Shown: positions 1 through 9,172, counted from the first letter of the stretch. The stretch is DNA of 18,805 nt from Hemicentrotus pulcherrimus (GCA_003118195.1 BEXV01001063.1:49290-68094); one strand, 5' to 3'. Notes: generated from the sequence alone by a model not told the origin. A program made the numbers and translations.

Positions 1-25
1 TGAGGACTCAAAATATTCTGTACCT

Positions 26-88
26 GTGTATACGACGCACCCCGACTTTTGAATTTTCCCGACGGTAAAAAAAGTGCGTCTTATACAC
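26..88. repeat. Short hairpin repeat, 15-bp arms
   Basis: The arms at 26-40 and 74-88 are inverted copies of each other with one mismatch (GTGTATACGACGCAC against GTGCGTCTTATACAC). They are separated by about 33 bases. The GTGCGTCTTATACAC-type word resembles the ends of DNA transposon remnants found in many animal genomes, but I cannot name the family from this alone. The element may continue into the repeat at 101-163. Confidence 0.5.
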
Positions 89-100
89 GGAGATTTACGG

Positions 101-163
101 TAGTCAGAATCCAAAATGTGTGTATAACGTGTTGTTAGAGAGGACAAGCCATGTTTGTCCTAC
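101..163. repeat. Dispersed repeat, copy 1 of 2
   Basis: This 63-bp stretch begins TAGTCAGAAT and ends GTTTGTCCTAC. A diverged copy of the same length lies at 16588-16650 and shares both ends plus an internal GTGTTG word and a GGAxAAGCCAT word. In the second copy the sequence is part of a clear foldback structure. Here the fold is poorer. Confidence 0.5.
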
Positions 164-275
164 CTGTTAGAGATACTAGAAAGAATCATTAGTCAATGGT
201 TATATCATGAGACTGTTTGGATGACACACAGAGATAAATGTCATGTGGAACACATTGCATGGAATCGCTCTTTAA

Positions 276-848
276 AGGGCAATCCAACATTAGAAATGAT
301 TTCATTTTAATGAAAGTAGAAAAATAAGATAAACAGAACGGGAAAGTTTGAAATATATCGAACCAATAATAAGAAAGTTATGAATGTTTGAAATAAGAGA
401 TCACTATTAAAGTCTATGCAAATCTCAAATTGGCAGTTTGGTCAGTGGTTTGTGACGTAGGATGGGATAACTCTCCCGTTTTTCGTGTATAAAAATATAT
501 TTTCTGTTTTTCTCCTTAGTGCCTTCTCTCTTGGGCACTACTCAAAAAATAAAATGGATAATATTACAGGTCTTCTAAAGATATAGGACCCTCTTGAGTC
601 ATACAGTTTTGAAAAATTGAAACTTTAGTCATTTTTGTGTGTTGCAAGGAGTGGGAAAGTTTTCCACTTCATCACAGACACAGATAAAGCCAATTTGAAG
701 AGCCCACACCTATAGTGATCAAAACTTTAAACAGTTCATAACTCTCTCATCTTTCGTCCAATTTCATTCAAACTTTCACTAGTCTGAATCACTGATTTGA
801 CTGCTTTCCTCCTCTCTAGTACTTTACTATCATGGTTGGATTTTCCCT
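276..848. mobile_element. Long-TIR non-autonomous element A (TTAA-flanked)
   Basis: The 573-bp body starts AGGG and ends CCCT and is flanked by TTAA on both sides (272-275 and 849-852). The outer roughly 200 bases at each end are imperfect inverted copies. Shared landmarks include GAAAGTTTGAA, AGTTATGAA, GATCACTAT and TCAAATTGGC, in the same order when one arm is reverse-complemented. A second copy in the opposite orientation lies at 8809-9493. There is no coding capacity, so this is a MITE or foldback-type element that would need a transposase in trans. TTAA target sites are known for piggyBac and Kolobok superfamilies; which applies is inference. Confidence 0.7.
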
Positions 849-852
849 TTAA

Positions 853-2065
853 AGGAGTGATTTATAGAAAGTGATATCAATGAATTTAAAGAGTGATCTA
901 TAGAAAGTGATATAATTGATTGATTAGAAACCACATCAAGCCCATCACTCACCGTATCAGAGGACACTACCATAAGCTGATAGAGGAATGCAAGTAGAAA
1001 AATCATGTGGTAAAACATTTAGCAAACTCTGCCAACAATCAAAGGGCATTGAAGCAATCACATTAATGAATTATAATTCCTTTATAAAGAATTACAATTA
1101 CAATAACAGTGCAGAAGGAAATTTAGTATTCTTCTGACTATTCACAAAGCTCACTACCTATATTATAAATGATATAAATGCAAAATTCCACTTTCCTTTA
1201 TCAAACTTAATCTCTTTCAGATACTTTATATGATAGTAAGAGAACAATTCAAAGTTTGCTCATGAGATTCCTTTCACTCATTCTCAGTTCATGTGAGTGA
1301 TACACTATAAATGTTTTATATTATATTTCTACTTCTTCCATCTCATCCATTGCCTCTTCTTTCTTTCACTTTACTTTCACAAAAATGATTCCTTTTGATA
1401 TAACAATATATTAAGATCCATTCAGAGTAAGGCTTAATACATAGCATTACAAAAGCTTTAATCAGTGAAAACAGAAGTGAATTCCAATTCTACTTTTAAC
1501 CAAAAAAAAATCCTTCTCATATTGGTCAATTGTCTCTTTTTTCATAGATGTGATTTTTGAAGTTGTGTTCAATTAAGATGCCTTTTTTCATTAATTGAGA
1601 GTTTATTAAGACTATACATATTTTTATAGGAGTAATATTTAAAACTCATATGTTGTTTATAGTATAGTGGCATTGAATCCTTAACATAAGGAATAAATCA
1701 ATTTTAGGTGATAGGGTGCTCTTTAGGTCAAGAAATGAACATCATCATCTCATTGAACGTGAATGTGATCAGGACAGACAACAAAGAAAGCCTTGTTCTA
1801 TATAGAAGACCTAACTTGATCTGCTCAACATGTAGCATTTCTCTTTCACACAATGAACACTACCGGTATACCTTTTCAAAGAATTACCATTTTGTTCACA
1901 AAATTTCTTTATTCATATTTTTTTTTTCTGCACAAAATTATAAATAAATATTTGTAGATTTTTCTCATTCAACATATATGTGGAGAAATTTCTACCCATT
2001 ATCTGCTCCAAAGTGTGTTTTGAACTGGGAGATTCCCTGGATTTCTATTCAGTTATTGGTTGTCC

Positions 2066-2069
<4 letters not shown>
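853..2069. other. AT-rich intronic sequence, no gene seen
   Basis: The stretch is AT-rich with frequent stops in all frames. A diverged tandem pair (GTGAT(T/C)TATAGAAAGTGATAT) sits at about 855-912, next to element A. The ORF-sized open frames at 830-1018 and 1708-1947 have low-complexity translations and no recognisable domain. Under the gene model this is part of a downstream intron of the minus-strand gene. Confidence 0.5.
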
Positions 2070-2104
<35 letters not shown>

Positions 2105-2126
2105 ATATATATGTATATATCATATC
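2070..2126. repeat. (TA)n microsatellite
   Basis: An almost uninterrupted AT dinucleotide tract contains a few GTAT interruptions. Open frames crossing it (Ile-Tyr repeats) are artefacts of the repeat. Confidence 0.9.
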
Positions 2127-3046
2127 TACAAGAAAAGCTATATCAATAATCAAACACAGTGTTTGCATGAAACTATGAAGCTTTCTTTCCCACCATATAT
2201 ACACCCACTATACACCCACATACATACAAGATGATTGGTATTATAAAGCCATCTATTAATAGTACTTCCTGTACGAGAGTACAAATCTCCTCGATACATC
2301 TCCTCAATAAGGAAGTGGAAGGGGATAACATTTACAATGAATCTGTGAATTGTATTTTCAAAGGTTTTCATGATTTGCATGTTCGAAGGTTAGTATATCT
2401 TTGAACATACAAATCACGATTTCATTATAAATCTGATTAGCATTTATACTATTTTCTGGTTCCTGTTTCCTGTTATGTTATTGTATATAACTGCTAATAT
2501 ATCTATTGTTATGTGTTTACTATTGGATAATAAATAGCAAGTTCTAGTTCAAGTTAAAGTATATATGGGGAAAGTCATCATCACTCAGCAAAAACAGTCC
2601 AAAGAGATAAAAAAAAAATTTAAAATGGTGTATTTAATACCAAACATGACTAAAGAGCATTTTTAGTTTCCGATGTCCTTACCTACATCTAATATATTTT
2701 GGTTTATTTGTAACAAGAAATATTCTCCCCAGAATATTGTTATTAATCATGCGCAATAAACAATTTATAAATGTTACGTTAAAAAGATTGTTAATGTTAC
2801 TGTTTATTACCCATGCATATACTTTGTTTTTGTAATTGAAATCATTGCTAAAATTAATTAAAAATATATGAATGTGTTAGCAAAGGAAATGATACTAAGC
2901 TCGAAGACTTGTTGAATTTACTTTAATTTTTAGCCTATGTTATGTTTCACTCAATCATCGAGTAATCAATGTAAATATGTATTGATGTTATGGAAATAAA
3001 AACCTCGCTTGAGGATAAGAGAAAAAAATGGCTAAGGAATGTGCCA
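2127..3046. other. AT-rich intronic sequence, no gene seen
   Basis: I see no splice-bounded exon, RNA gene or transposon end in this stretch. The minus-strand frame at 2150-2380 has no family features. Confidence 0.4.
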
Positions 3047-3158
3047 ACTGAAATAAAAAGAGAAGAAGGAATAGGAAAGGCATACAGTAAAGGAATATAG
3101 ATAGAGGGAATACTGAAATAAAAAGAGAAGAAGGTAAAGGAATATAGATAGAGGGAAT
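3047..3158. repeat. Tandem duplication, period 65
   Basis: The first copy (3047-3111) starts ACTGAAATAAAAAGAGAAGA and ends in a TAGATAGAGGGAAT word. The second copy (3112 to about 3158) repeats both ends but lacks about 19 internal bases. The overlapping minus-strand frames at 2947-3198 and 2988-3179 reflect this purine-rich repeat and are not credible genes. Confidence 0.75.
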
Positions 3159-3421
3159 GTCTGCCTCTGAGTGCCTCATCTGAGTGATTAATGAACATGT
3201 CTATCTAACATTATATCATCTCTACACGAGAGACTCGACACATTCTAATCCCCATGCAGTCTATCAATGATCCTTCTATGTGAAAGAAAATATTAATGTT
3301 CTCATAATAATATCCTGGTTTCCTACAATACTTCATATTATGAGTTTCACTAGCTCGTTTGTCAAATATATGTTTATGTAGACAGCACCACTACAACTTT
3401 CTTTCTCCTTTCTCAGTGTAC

Positions 3422-3750
3422 AGGGTAAACCAAACTAAGAAATGTTAGACCTCATCATTATTTTGAGAAGTGTATGACAGTTTTCAAGCTCATCAGTCAT
3501 CACAGAATATGGTACAATTTGAAAGAAGTAGTAATATCATGAAAGAGGAAGTAATGCCTGAAAATTAATAAATTGGTTTAATCATAAGCAAGGGTCAACC
3601 AAACTAAGATTTGATAGACGTCATCAAATTCTTAGAAGTGAATGACAGTTTTAAGCCTTTCACACACTGTGATACAGTTTGAGAGGAGTTATGCTATCAT
3701 AAAAGAGGAAGTCCTTACTGAAAATGAATAAGTTGGTTCGATTATAAGCA
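3422..3750. repeat. Diverged tandem duplication, 169 and 160 bp
   Basis: Copy 1 (3422-3590) and copy 2 (3591-3750) both open with AGGGT(A/C)AACCAAACTAAG and both close with a TTGGTT...ATAAGCA word. They share ordered internal words such as GACAGTTTT and AAAGAGGAAGT. The copies abut directly with many substitutions and small indels, so the duplication is old. Confidence 0.75.
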
Positions 3751-3794
3751 GGAAAGTGTGAGGAAGAGATCAGTGAATGTTTGGGCATAGATGT

Positions 3795-3826
3795 CCATTT
3801 ATGGTAGGGTCCATTTATGGTAGGGT
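3795..3826. repeat. 16-bp perfect tandem repeat
   Basis: The unit CCATTTATGGTAGGGT occurs twice without a gap and is followed by CCATGG. A related word, GGTAGGGCCCATGG, recurs near 12112. Confidence 0.8.
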
Positions 3827-4592
3827 CCATGGTTTGAGGAACATCAGAGGGTCATATTCTCGTAAATCAAAAGCCCAAGAGTATACCGTATACAAAATAT
3901 TGACTAACACTTCACAAGACAGAGAGACCACAACATTGACAAAACAAATGAATAGAGGAGAATTTAGAATGAAACAAGTACATTGTTGTTCTGTAGGCTG
4001 TTGGTTTCGTGGGCTGTATCATAAATCCAATGAAGGATGAAAGCTATGATTTTTTTAAAGTTGTAATCAATTAAATGTAAATTGGCAACTCTTTATTGAG
4101 CCATCTGAAAACCTCTCTGATATGTTGTGTACTAAAATGTTTTTTGTTTAATTCCTCCAAAGAAAATATGTCAACATACCTGACACAAGTGAATACAAGT
4201 TTTGAATCACCATATCTACGAAAAAGATATATTTCTTCACTTATAGGAGAGGTGCTCAGTATGTTCATCAGAGGGTTGGGAAAACTGATTAATTGAAACT
4301 ATAAAATCCACAAGCTTCTTATTCTCACTTATTTCACTGATTTGTTTCTCTCATTTTTCTACTCCTGATTAAAATATCTGCCCATTTAATATCATAGTTT
4401 TAATGTGATCATCCTGATTGAGATTCACATTTTTAGATGTAATGTGGGCCTCCTTATTTGAGGGAAGGCCCGTGACCTAGATAAGAATGTAAGGATGAGC
4501 ATGTCATGAGAACCGTTACCAGTTAAGACCAATTCATATGCAATGTTAGTATCACCAATGGGGAGGGGGGCTGGGCAAAATGTCCGTGTCCG

Positions 4593-4593
<1 letters not shown>
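3827..4593. other. Intronic sequence, no supported exon
   Basis: Open frames on both strands at 3777-4040, 4071-4268 and 4096-4296 overlap each other and show no domain. A weak minus-strand exon-like segment at 4180-4215 is considered and rejected separately. A GGGAGGGGGG purine run at 4561 precedes the poly-C tract. Confidence 0.4.
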
Positions 4594-4629
<36 letters not shown>

Positions 4630-4630
4630 N
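4594..4630. repeat. 36-base poly-C run ending in an N
   Basis: A homopolymer of 36 C is followed by an undetermined base at 4630. It lies in the intron about 85 bases beyond the splice donor of the large exon. The combination suggests a sequencing or contig-end problem, so the true length and adjacency here are uncertain. Confidence 0.85.
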
Positions 4631-4713
4631 ATCACCACAATAAAATCTGTAAAAAAAAGGTGCAACTCCATTCGTAATGGTACAAAGACATAATACAGTT
4701 GAAACGTAATCTT

Positions 4714-4719
4714 ACCGGA
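4714..4719 (-). promoter_or_regulatory. Splice donor of the large exon
   Basis: On the minus strand the exon ends CCG at 4716 and the intron starts GTAAGA at 4715. This fits the animal donor consensus. It separates the Arg/Pro/Ser-rich protein from a tail of unlike composition, and it leaves the frame in phase 0. Confidence 0.8.
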
Positions 4720-6814
4720 CTTGGGGATCGCTCTCTTCTTGGTTTGGGTTTGATTTGAAGACTATCAAACTTATCTAACTGCATCAAAGAGTCGCTCTGA
4801 GGCCGATAGTGCTTGGGAAGCGGCCTTCCCCGTTCAGTGGGATCAGCATCTCCTGCCGAAATATAGAGGGCGCTCATGGGCCTCTGTCGTCCTCCATCAC
4901 TCTTCTCTTTGCTATCCGATTGCTTGCCAATCACAATGTCAAAGATGGCACTCTTTGGTCTGCGATACATCTCACCAGTCTTCTTGGACAGGCTTGGATG
5001 ATCACGTTTTCCTGAGAAGCGCCCTCTCGCTAGAATGCCTCTCTTTTGCGAGTCCGGCGATGTCTCAGTTTGAGGTGTTTCAGAAGGTGAGCTCTCTTTG
5101 TCTGCTTCTCCAATCACTTGCTGTAGTTTACCAGACTCGGCATGGAAACTTACTTGCTTGACAAAGCGCTTACGACGGATAGCGATCCCGTGTTCTCCCG
5201 GTTCACTGTCTATGACTTCTGGTATAGGAGTCACTGTACGGGCTAGCTCTTCATGACGCCTCTCAATCGTTCCAATGGCAGCATTGCTTATAGGCTGTAT
5301 TTCCTCTCTATGTTTATTTCTACTGAGCGCTGTTTCCTCTGTTTGGGCCTTGTCTACACGTGTGCCCTCGACACTCACATTCCTTATCACAGAGTCAGGA
5401 AGACTGGTAGCTAATGCTCTCTTTGGGCTCACTTTCACACTATCGCTAATGGGTTTACCAGTGAGAGAGGAGACCTGTCCATCATTGCTCTCATTATTGT
5501 GTGAGGTTAATTTATTCTCCAGAGATCTGGTTTCTATTCCCTGCGGTGTGGAAGAAGACTCTCTAATATCCAGACATTTATTTTCAGATTTCTTAACCTG
5601 AGTTTCAGGAGACGTGGAATCTATTTCGCCCCGTGAAGAAGTGAGCCTATCTTGAGATTTACTTTCATGAGATATTTTGTTAGGAAATTCTAATGATTTG
5701 GTATCTGATGTAACCTGAGTGGTGGCAAGTTCATGAAGTAAACAAAGAGCTTCATCTAAAGCTTTATCCTCACCATCTGATTGGATATCGTTTGCTACAG
5801 AAGATATAATAGCGCCCTCTATTGAGTTATGTCTACTGTCACTTCTTGGCGTGTTCTCTTCTTCTATAGCACTGAGTTTACTGATCTGGTCATCCTCTGA
5901 TCTTATCTTACAATCACCTTCAAGCTCTTTACTAACTGCTAGTTTAGTTCTTAATTCTTTGTCATGATGCAACTTTTGATGAGCAGTCTCTGTAACCATG
6001 GCTACTCCTCTATACCCATCACTTTCATCTGCCCCACTTCTTGCACCTGAAACGATCTCAGGGCTGGCATTGATCTCTGAACTAGTCTTGGATTCAGCCA
6101 CAAGATTATCTTTTCTATCATTAACACTGTGTAACCCTTGATCCTGAAGCTTTGTCATATCCGCATGTGGAGTGTTGTAAACATCCAATGAACTACTTCC
6201 TGCTTTGATGTTCGTAACCCGATTCTCGTTTCCCGTCGTCTGCTGCGTCTTACTCTCCTCGATCCCTTGGCTTTCTCTTCTTCTTCGTCTTGGGCGTTCC
6301 TGACTACTATTTAGCCTCGCTTCAGCCTCTCTCATATGCTTTTGCTCTAGCTTCATGCGCTCAGCTGTTCTTTTAATAATCTCTTCCATTTGTTGACTGG
6401 ATATTGCTTCTCTCTTTGAAGAAGATGACTTAGACTGTTCTACCAGACTCTTGAGATTACTTGAGACATTGCTCTCAGTTTGTTTTTGTGGAGCTGGGGG
6501 TGAAGTACCTTTCCTAAAGGCTTGGGAGAGTCTAGCAACTGGACTTTTTATATGGGGTTTAGTGTGTTCTTTTGAAGGCTGGACATCTCCATGAGAACCT
6601 CTTCGTTTGTAATTCAACAAACGAACTTCACTGGAATCGGAAGAACTCTGGCTGTGATTGCTTGCTTCACTGTGTCTCGATGATGATCTCCTGCTCCTTT
6701 GATCTTGGTGTCCTGGAGCTTGAAGCTGATTAGAAGCTGATTCTTGTTTGGGCCTATCCTGGTTGTGTTTCAGTCTCTCTTGCTGCAATCTAATCTTTTC
6801 ATTTTGGTGATGTA

Positions 6815-6850
<36 letters not shown>

Positions 6851-8114
6851 GCAAATAATACTGCTCTTGATTTCTAGTTTTCTGTCTTGTGACTGATTGA
6901 GCCATCATCTGCTCTGGGCTTTGAGGTTTTGGCATAACTGGAGGTGGTCTGTATTTCACTTGTTGAGTTGACTGTTGTTGTTCCTGTGGTGTGGACTCAG
7001 GTTGGGGGCGCCTCCTTCGTTGGCGTTGTACCTGTTGCGGGCGTTGTACCTGTTGCGGGTGTTGTACCTGCTGTGGGTGTTGTCGTTCTTCTTGCATTGC
7101 TCTGTTGGCTGCTTCAAGGTACTGATGTTTCTTATCTCCTTGAATCTTGACATCATGCTGCCTGTCAAACATCTTTTGTTGCTTTCGAACCCAGTTCACA
7201 TTGTGGTTAGTGGAAGCCCCATCTTCAAACTTTTGTAATTTGTGAACAACTCTCTGCTCCTGATCACTTAACAATTGCAACTCCTGCTTGACTTTCACTT
7301 TCTGCATATCTCTTGAACTCCGCTGTTGCCTTTCTTTCTCTATTTGTTGATTTTTCTGCTGTTGTAAAAGCTCATACTGTTTTAATAAAACTTGTTTCTC
7401 AGCTTCAGATCTTTTCTGCTGTGTAATTCCACGATCTTGGCTCTGTGAACGTCGTTGTCGAGGCATTGGTCTTGGAAGGCTTTCTTCCTTTTGAACATCT
7501 GATTGCTTGCTATCAGGACTCATATTCCCTTGCAATACATTATCGGTGAAATATCTCTTCCTAGGTGGTGCAACAGGATCATTTTTCTGTTGCTCTGGAA
7601 TGCGTGATTCCATGCCACTTTGTGGCTGAGTTGAGCGTCTTCTCCTGCGAATATCTGTACTTTCTAAGTTTTTATCTGGAGTCATCGTAGCATGGACCTG
7701 GACCTCAACACGCACACGATCTTGACTTGCCTGTGGTCTTCCTGTGGGACTAGCACCAGACTGTGATCTCCCTGTAGGACTTAAACCAGACTGTGGTCTC
7801 CCTGCAGGAGTAGTACCAGACTGTGGTCTCCCTGTGGGTCTAGCACCAGGCTGTGGCCTTACTGGAGGACTAGTACCAGACTGTGGTCTCCCTGTTGGAC
7901 TTGGACCACTATGTGGTCTTTCCAATGGTCTAGTTGTCCTGGAAGCAAGCTGATCATTCTGGCGATTCTTGTTTGCTCTTAATCTCTGAAGTACGTCCTG
8001 TTTTGACATTCCTCCTTCAGATCTCTCCTTGCTCTGTGAAGACTGGTAGCCGGTCCAATTCTCAGTCCTTGGCTGGTAACCAGACTGGTGACCCCTTCTC
8101 TGTTGTATCTCCAT
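4716..8114 (-). CDS. Large exon of an unrecognised disordered Q/R/S/P-rich protein
   Basis: The exon encodes 1133 residues from ATG 8114 to a CCG codon at 4716, where CCG|GTAAGA forms a donor in phase 0. Reading on adds about 27 unrelated hydrophobic residues to a TGA at 4632-4634, which supports the splice. The start has an A at -3 and G at +4, with an in-frame TGA nine bases upstream.
Visible in order: 10-residue PQSGxSPTGR-type repeats (67-126); poly-Arg patches (156-160, 366-369, about 609-613); a Gln/Lys/Glu-rich coiled-coil-like zone (about 235-345); HPQQVQ hexamers (346-363); 12 Gln (422-433); a KRRGS PKA-like site (504-508); a second charged helix (about 572-605); an amphipathic helix (about 783-800); KQVSF, a PP1-docking-type motif (986-990); and RPxS motifs at 1052, 1078 and 1104.
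There is no signal peptide, membrane segment or catalytic domain. I do not recognise the family. A cytoskeletal, centrosomal or scaffold role is possible but is inference. The C-terminus is missing because downstream exons lie to the left. Confidence 0.85.
4785..4961 (-). other. Three RPxS motifs at 26-residue spacing (coding)
   Basis: Within the large exon, RPKSAIF (from residue 1052), RPMSALY (from 1078) and RPQSDSL (from 1104) recur at an exact 26-residue spacing. The residues between them are not alike. Such RxxS contexts suit basophilic kinases and 14-3-3 binding in general. No such function is shown here. Confidence 0.6.
5145..5159 (-). other. Candidate PP1-docking (RVxF) motif KQVSF, coding
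   Basis: The codons AAG CAA GTA AGT TTC encode Lys-Gln-Val-Ser-Phe (residues 986-990). This satisfies the known PP1-docking pattern of a basic residue, an optional residue, Val/Ile, any non-Pro residue, then Phe/Trp. It follows a basic run (RRKRFVK), as often seen in PP1 regulators. The middle Ser could be phosphorylated, which in known cases weakens docking. The pattern is short and can occur by chance. Confidence 0.45.
6816..6851 (-). repeat. Polyglutamine tract of 12 pure CAA codons
   Basis: Twelve CAA codons in a row encode Gln 422-433 in the large exon, preceded by YYL and followed by LHH. Pure codon use means the tract is a trinucleotide microsatellite, so its length may vary between individuals. 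Confidence 0.9.
7025..7078 (-). repeat. In-frame 18-bp repeat encoding HPQQVQ-like hexamers
   Basis: Three units of 18 bp at 7025-7042, 7043-7060 and 7061-7078 differ at only a few positions. They encode His/Arg-Pro-Gln-Gln-Val-Gln (residues about 346-363), just before the RQRRRRP basic patch. Confidence 0.85.
7737..7916 (-). repeat. In-frame 30-bp minisatellite, six units
   Basis: Six consecutive 30-bp units encode residues 67-126 with the consensus PQSGxSPTGR. Single-residue changes distinguish the units, and a seventh unit (PQAS) decays. The period is a multiple of three, so unit gain or loss would keep the reading frame. Confidence 0.9.
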
Positions 8115-8142
8115 GATGACTCACCTCATATACCATACATAG
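8115..8142 (-). other. 5' untranslated start of the large exon with three upstream ATGs
   Basis: Between the splice acceptor and the main ATG lie 28 bases holding ATGs at 8140, 8136 and 8129. The first opens MYGI-stop (ending at 8126). The second overlaps the main start in another frame and stops at about 8062. The third opens Met-Arg-stop (ending at 8121). The second and third have T at -3 and so weak context, whereas the main ATG has the stronger context. The leader also contains a GAG|GTGAGT donor-like word at about 8125/8124, which could allow use as a tiny exon. Confidence 0.6.
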
Positions 8143-8165
8143 CTGAAAGACAAGAAACACAAACA
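8141..8165 (-). promoter_or_regulatory. Splice acceptor of the large exon
   Basis: The minus strand reads a pyrimidine-rich tract ending TTCTTGTCTTTCAG immediately before C at 8142. This is a near-ideal acceptor and implies at least one exon further right. Confidence 0.8.
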
Positions 8166-8804
8166 TGTTAAAGATTGATAATGACACAGCAATATTACAT
8201 AACAAAAACTGGTAAAAATATATCAGAAGAATTTTGTGAGTATAATTATTCGATCTACCACTGTAAAGCTCAAAATATAATTCGGATAAATAAAAAGTTA
8301 TAAATACATGTAGAAGATAATGCGTAGCTACGTCTCCTACTGACCTTATTTCACTCTTGGCTAGGTATGGATGAAGCAAAGTCAGGTGTGTGATTTCAAG
8401 CTTCAATGAACTGACAAAACAAGTTCACTTGAATAAGATTATTGATTGCTTATCACAATTGCTGATGTAATGAACAATAAAGACTAAACAATAGGTCTAT
8501 AATCTTAGGTCCTGCTTGATGTCTCCTTAGCATCAGCTAAGAGGTTGACATCCTTTTTTTTAAATTGGATCAGTGACCAATGAACAAGATGAAAAGCAAT
8601 CTAGAACAGAAGACGATGAATATTTAAAAGCAATAATATCAGAACAAAAAACAACAACCTACCACTCATGATGTAAAAATCAATCCCAAACTATATCAAC
8701 AGCATGTTTATATCATGAATGTCAAACTTGCATTCATGATTCAATATTACTCAGCTAGACTTGTAGAGTTTCAATTTTCCTTTCTTTAAGCAGTACAATA
8801 TTTC
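8166..8804. other. Intron sequence between large exon and element B
   Basis: This AT-rich stretch holds no supported gene. The minus-strand frame at 8062-8406 runs through the acceptor and is non-coding in the splice model. A possible 66-base cassette exon at 8345-8410 has a good acceptor but a poor GTCAGT donor. Confidence 0.4.
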
Positions 8805-8808
8805 TTAA

Positions 8809-9138
8809 AGGGAAATCCGATCTGAAAGCAAACATCTCTAAAAGAAAGCAAAAAAATCAGAGAAGTAGACTGGTGAAAGTTTAAACGAAATCGGAAAGAA
8901 ATATTTAAAGAAAGTATTTAAAGGAACTTCAAATTGGCCGATACGATAATGCCACTGTGGTGTAGTGCCGGGCAACTTTCCCATTTGTTGCAACACACAA
9001 AATGTCTCAAATGTATTATGTTGTCCAAAATGTATGACTCAAAAAGATCTTTTTTTTTCAAAGGACCTACTTTCCATAATATATTTTTGAGTTATGCCCC
9101 AAGGGAGAAAGCACATGGGAGAAAATCAGAAATCAATG

Positions 9139-9172
<34 letters not shown>

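Noticed and set aside
3777..4040. An 87-residue plus-strand frame as a small gene.
   Set aside because: It starts in a local 16-bp tandem repeat, has no domain or signal, and lies in an AT-rich intron with similar frames on the other strand.
4180..4215. A 36-base minus-strand segment with an acceptor-like TTTTTCGTAG and a strong TCAG|GTATGT donor, as the next exon of the gene.
   Set aside because: Joined in phase 0 to the large exon it reads Ile-Trp-stop, so it cannot be the next coding exon. The acceptor tract is also weak.
4716..8114. The large open frame as a transposon or viral polyprotein.
   Set aside because: It has splice sites on both sides, no reverse transcriptase, integrase, protease or capsid-like motifs, and composition typical of a disordered cellular protein.
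8345..8410. A 66-base minus-strand cassette exon between the first exon and the large exon.
   Set aside because: The acceptor (TTGTTTTGTCAG) is good but the donor is GTCAGT, which is rare. In the phase of the first exon it stops at the third codon. It is possible as untranslated sequence but not supported.
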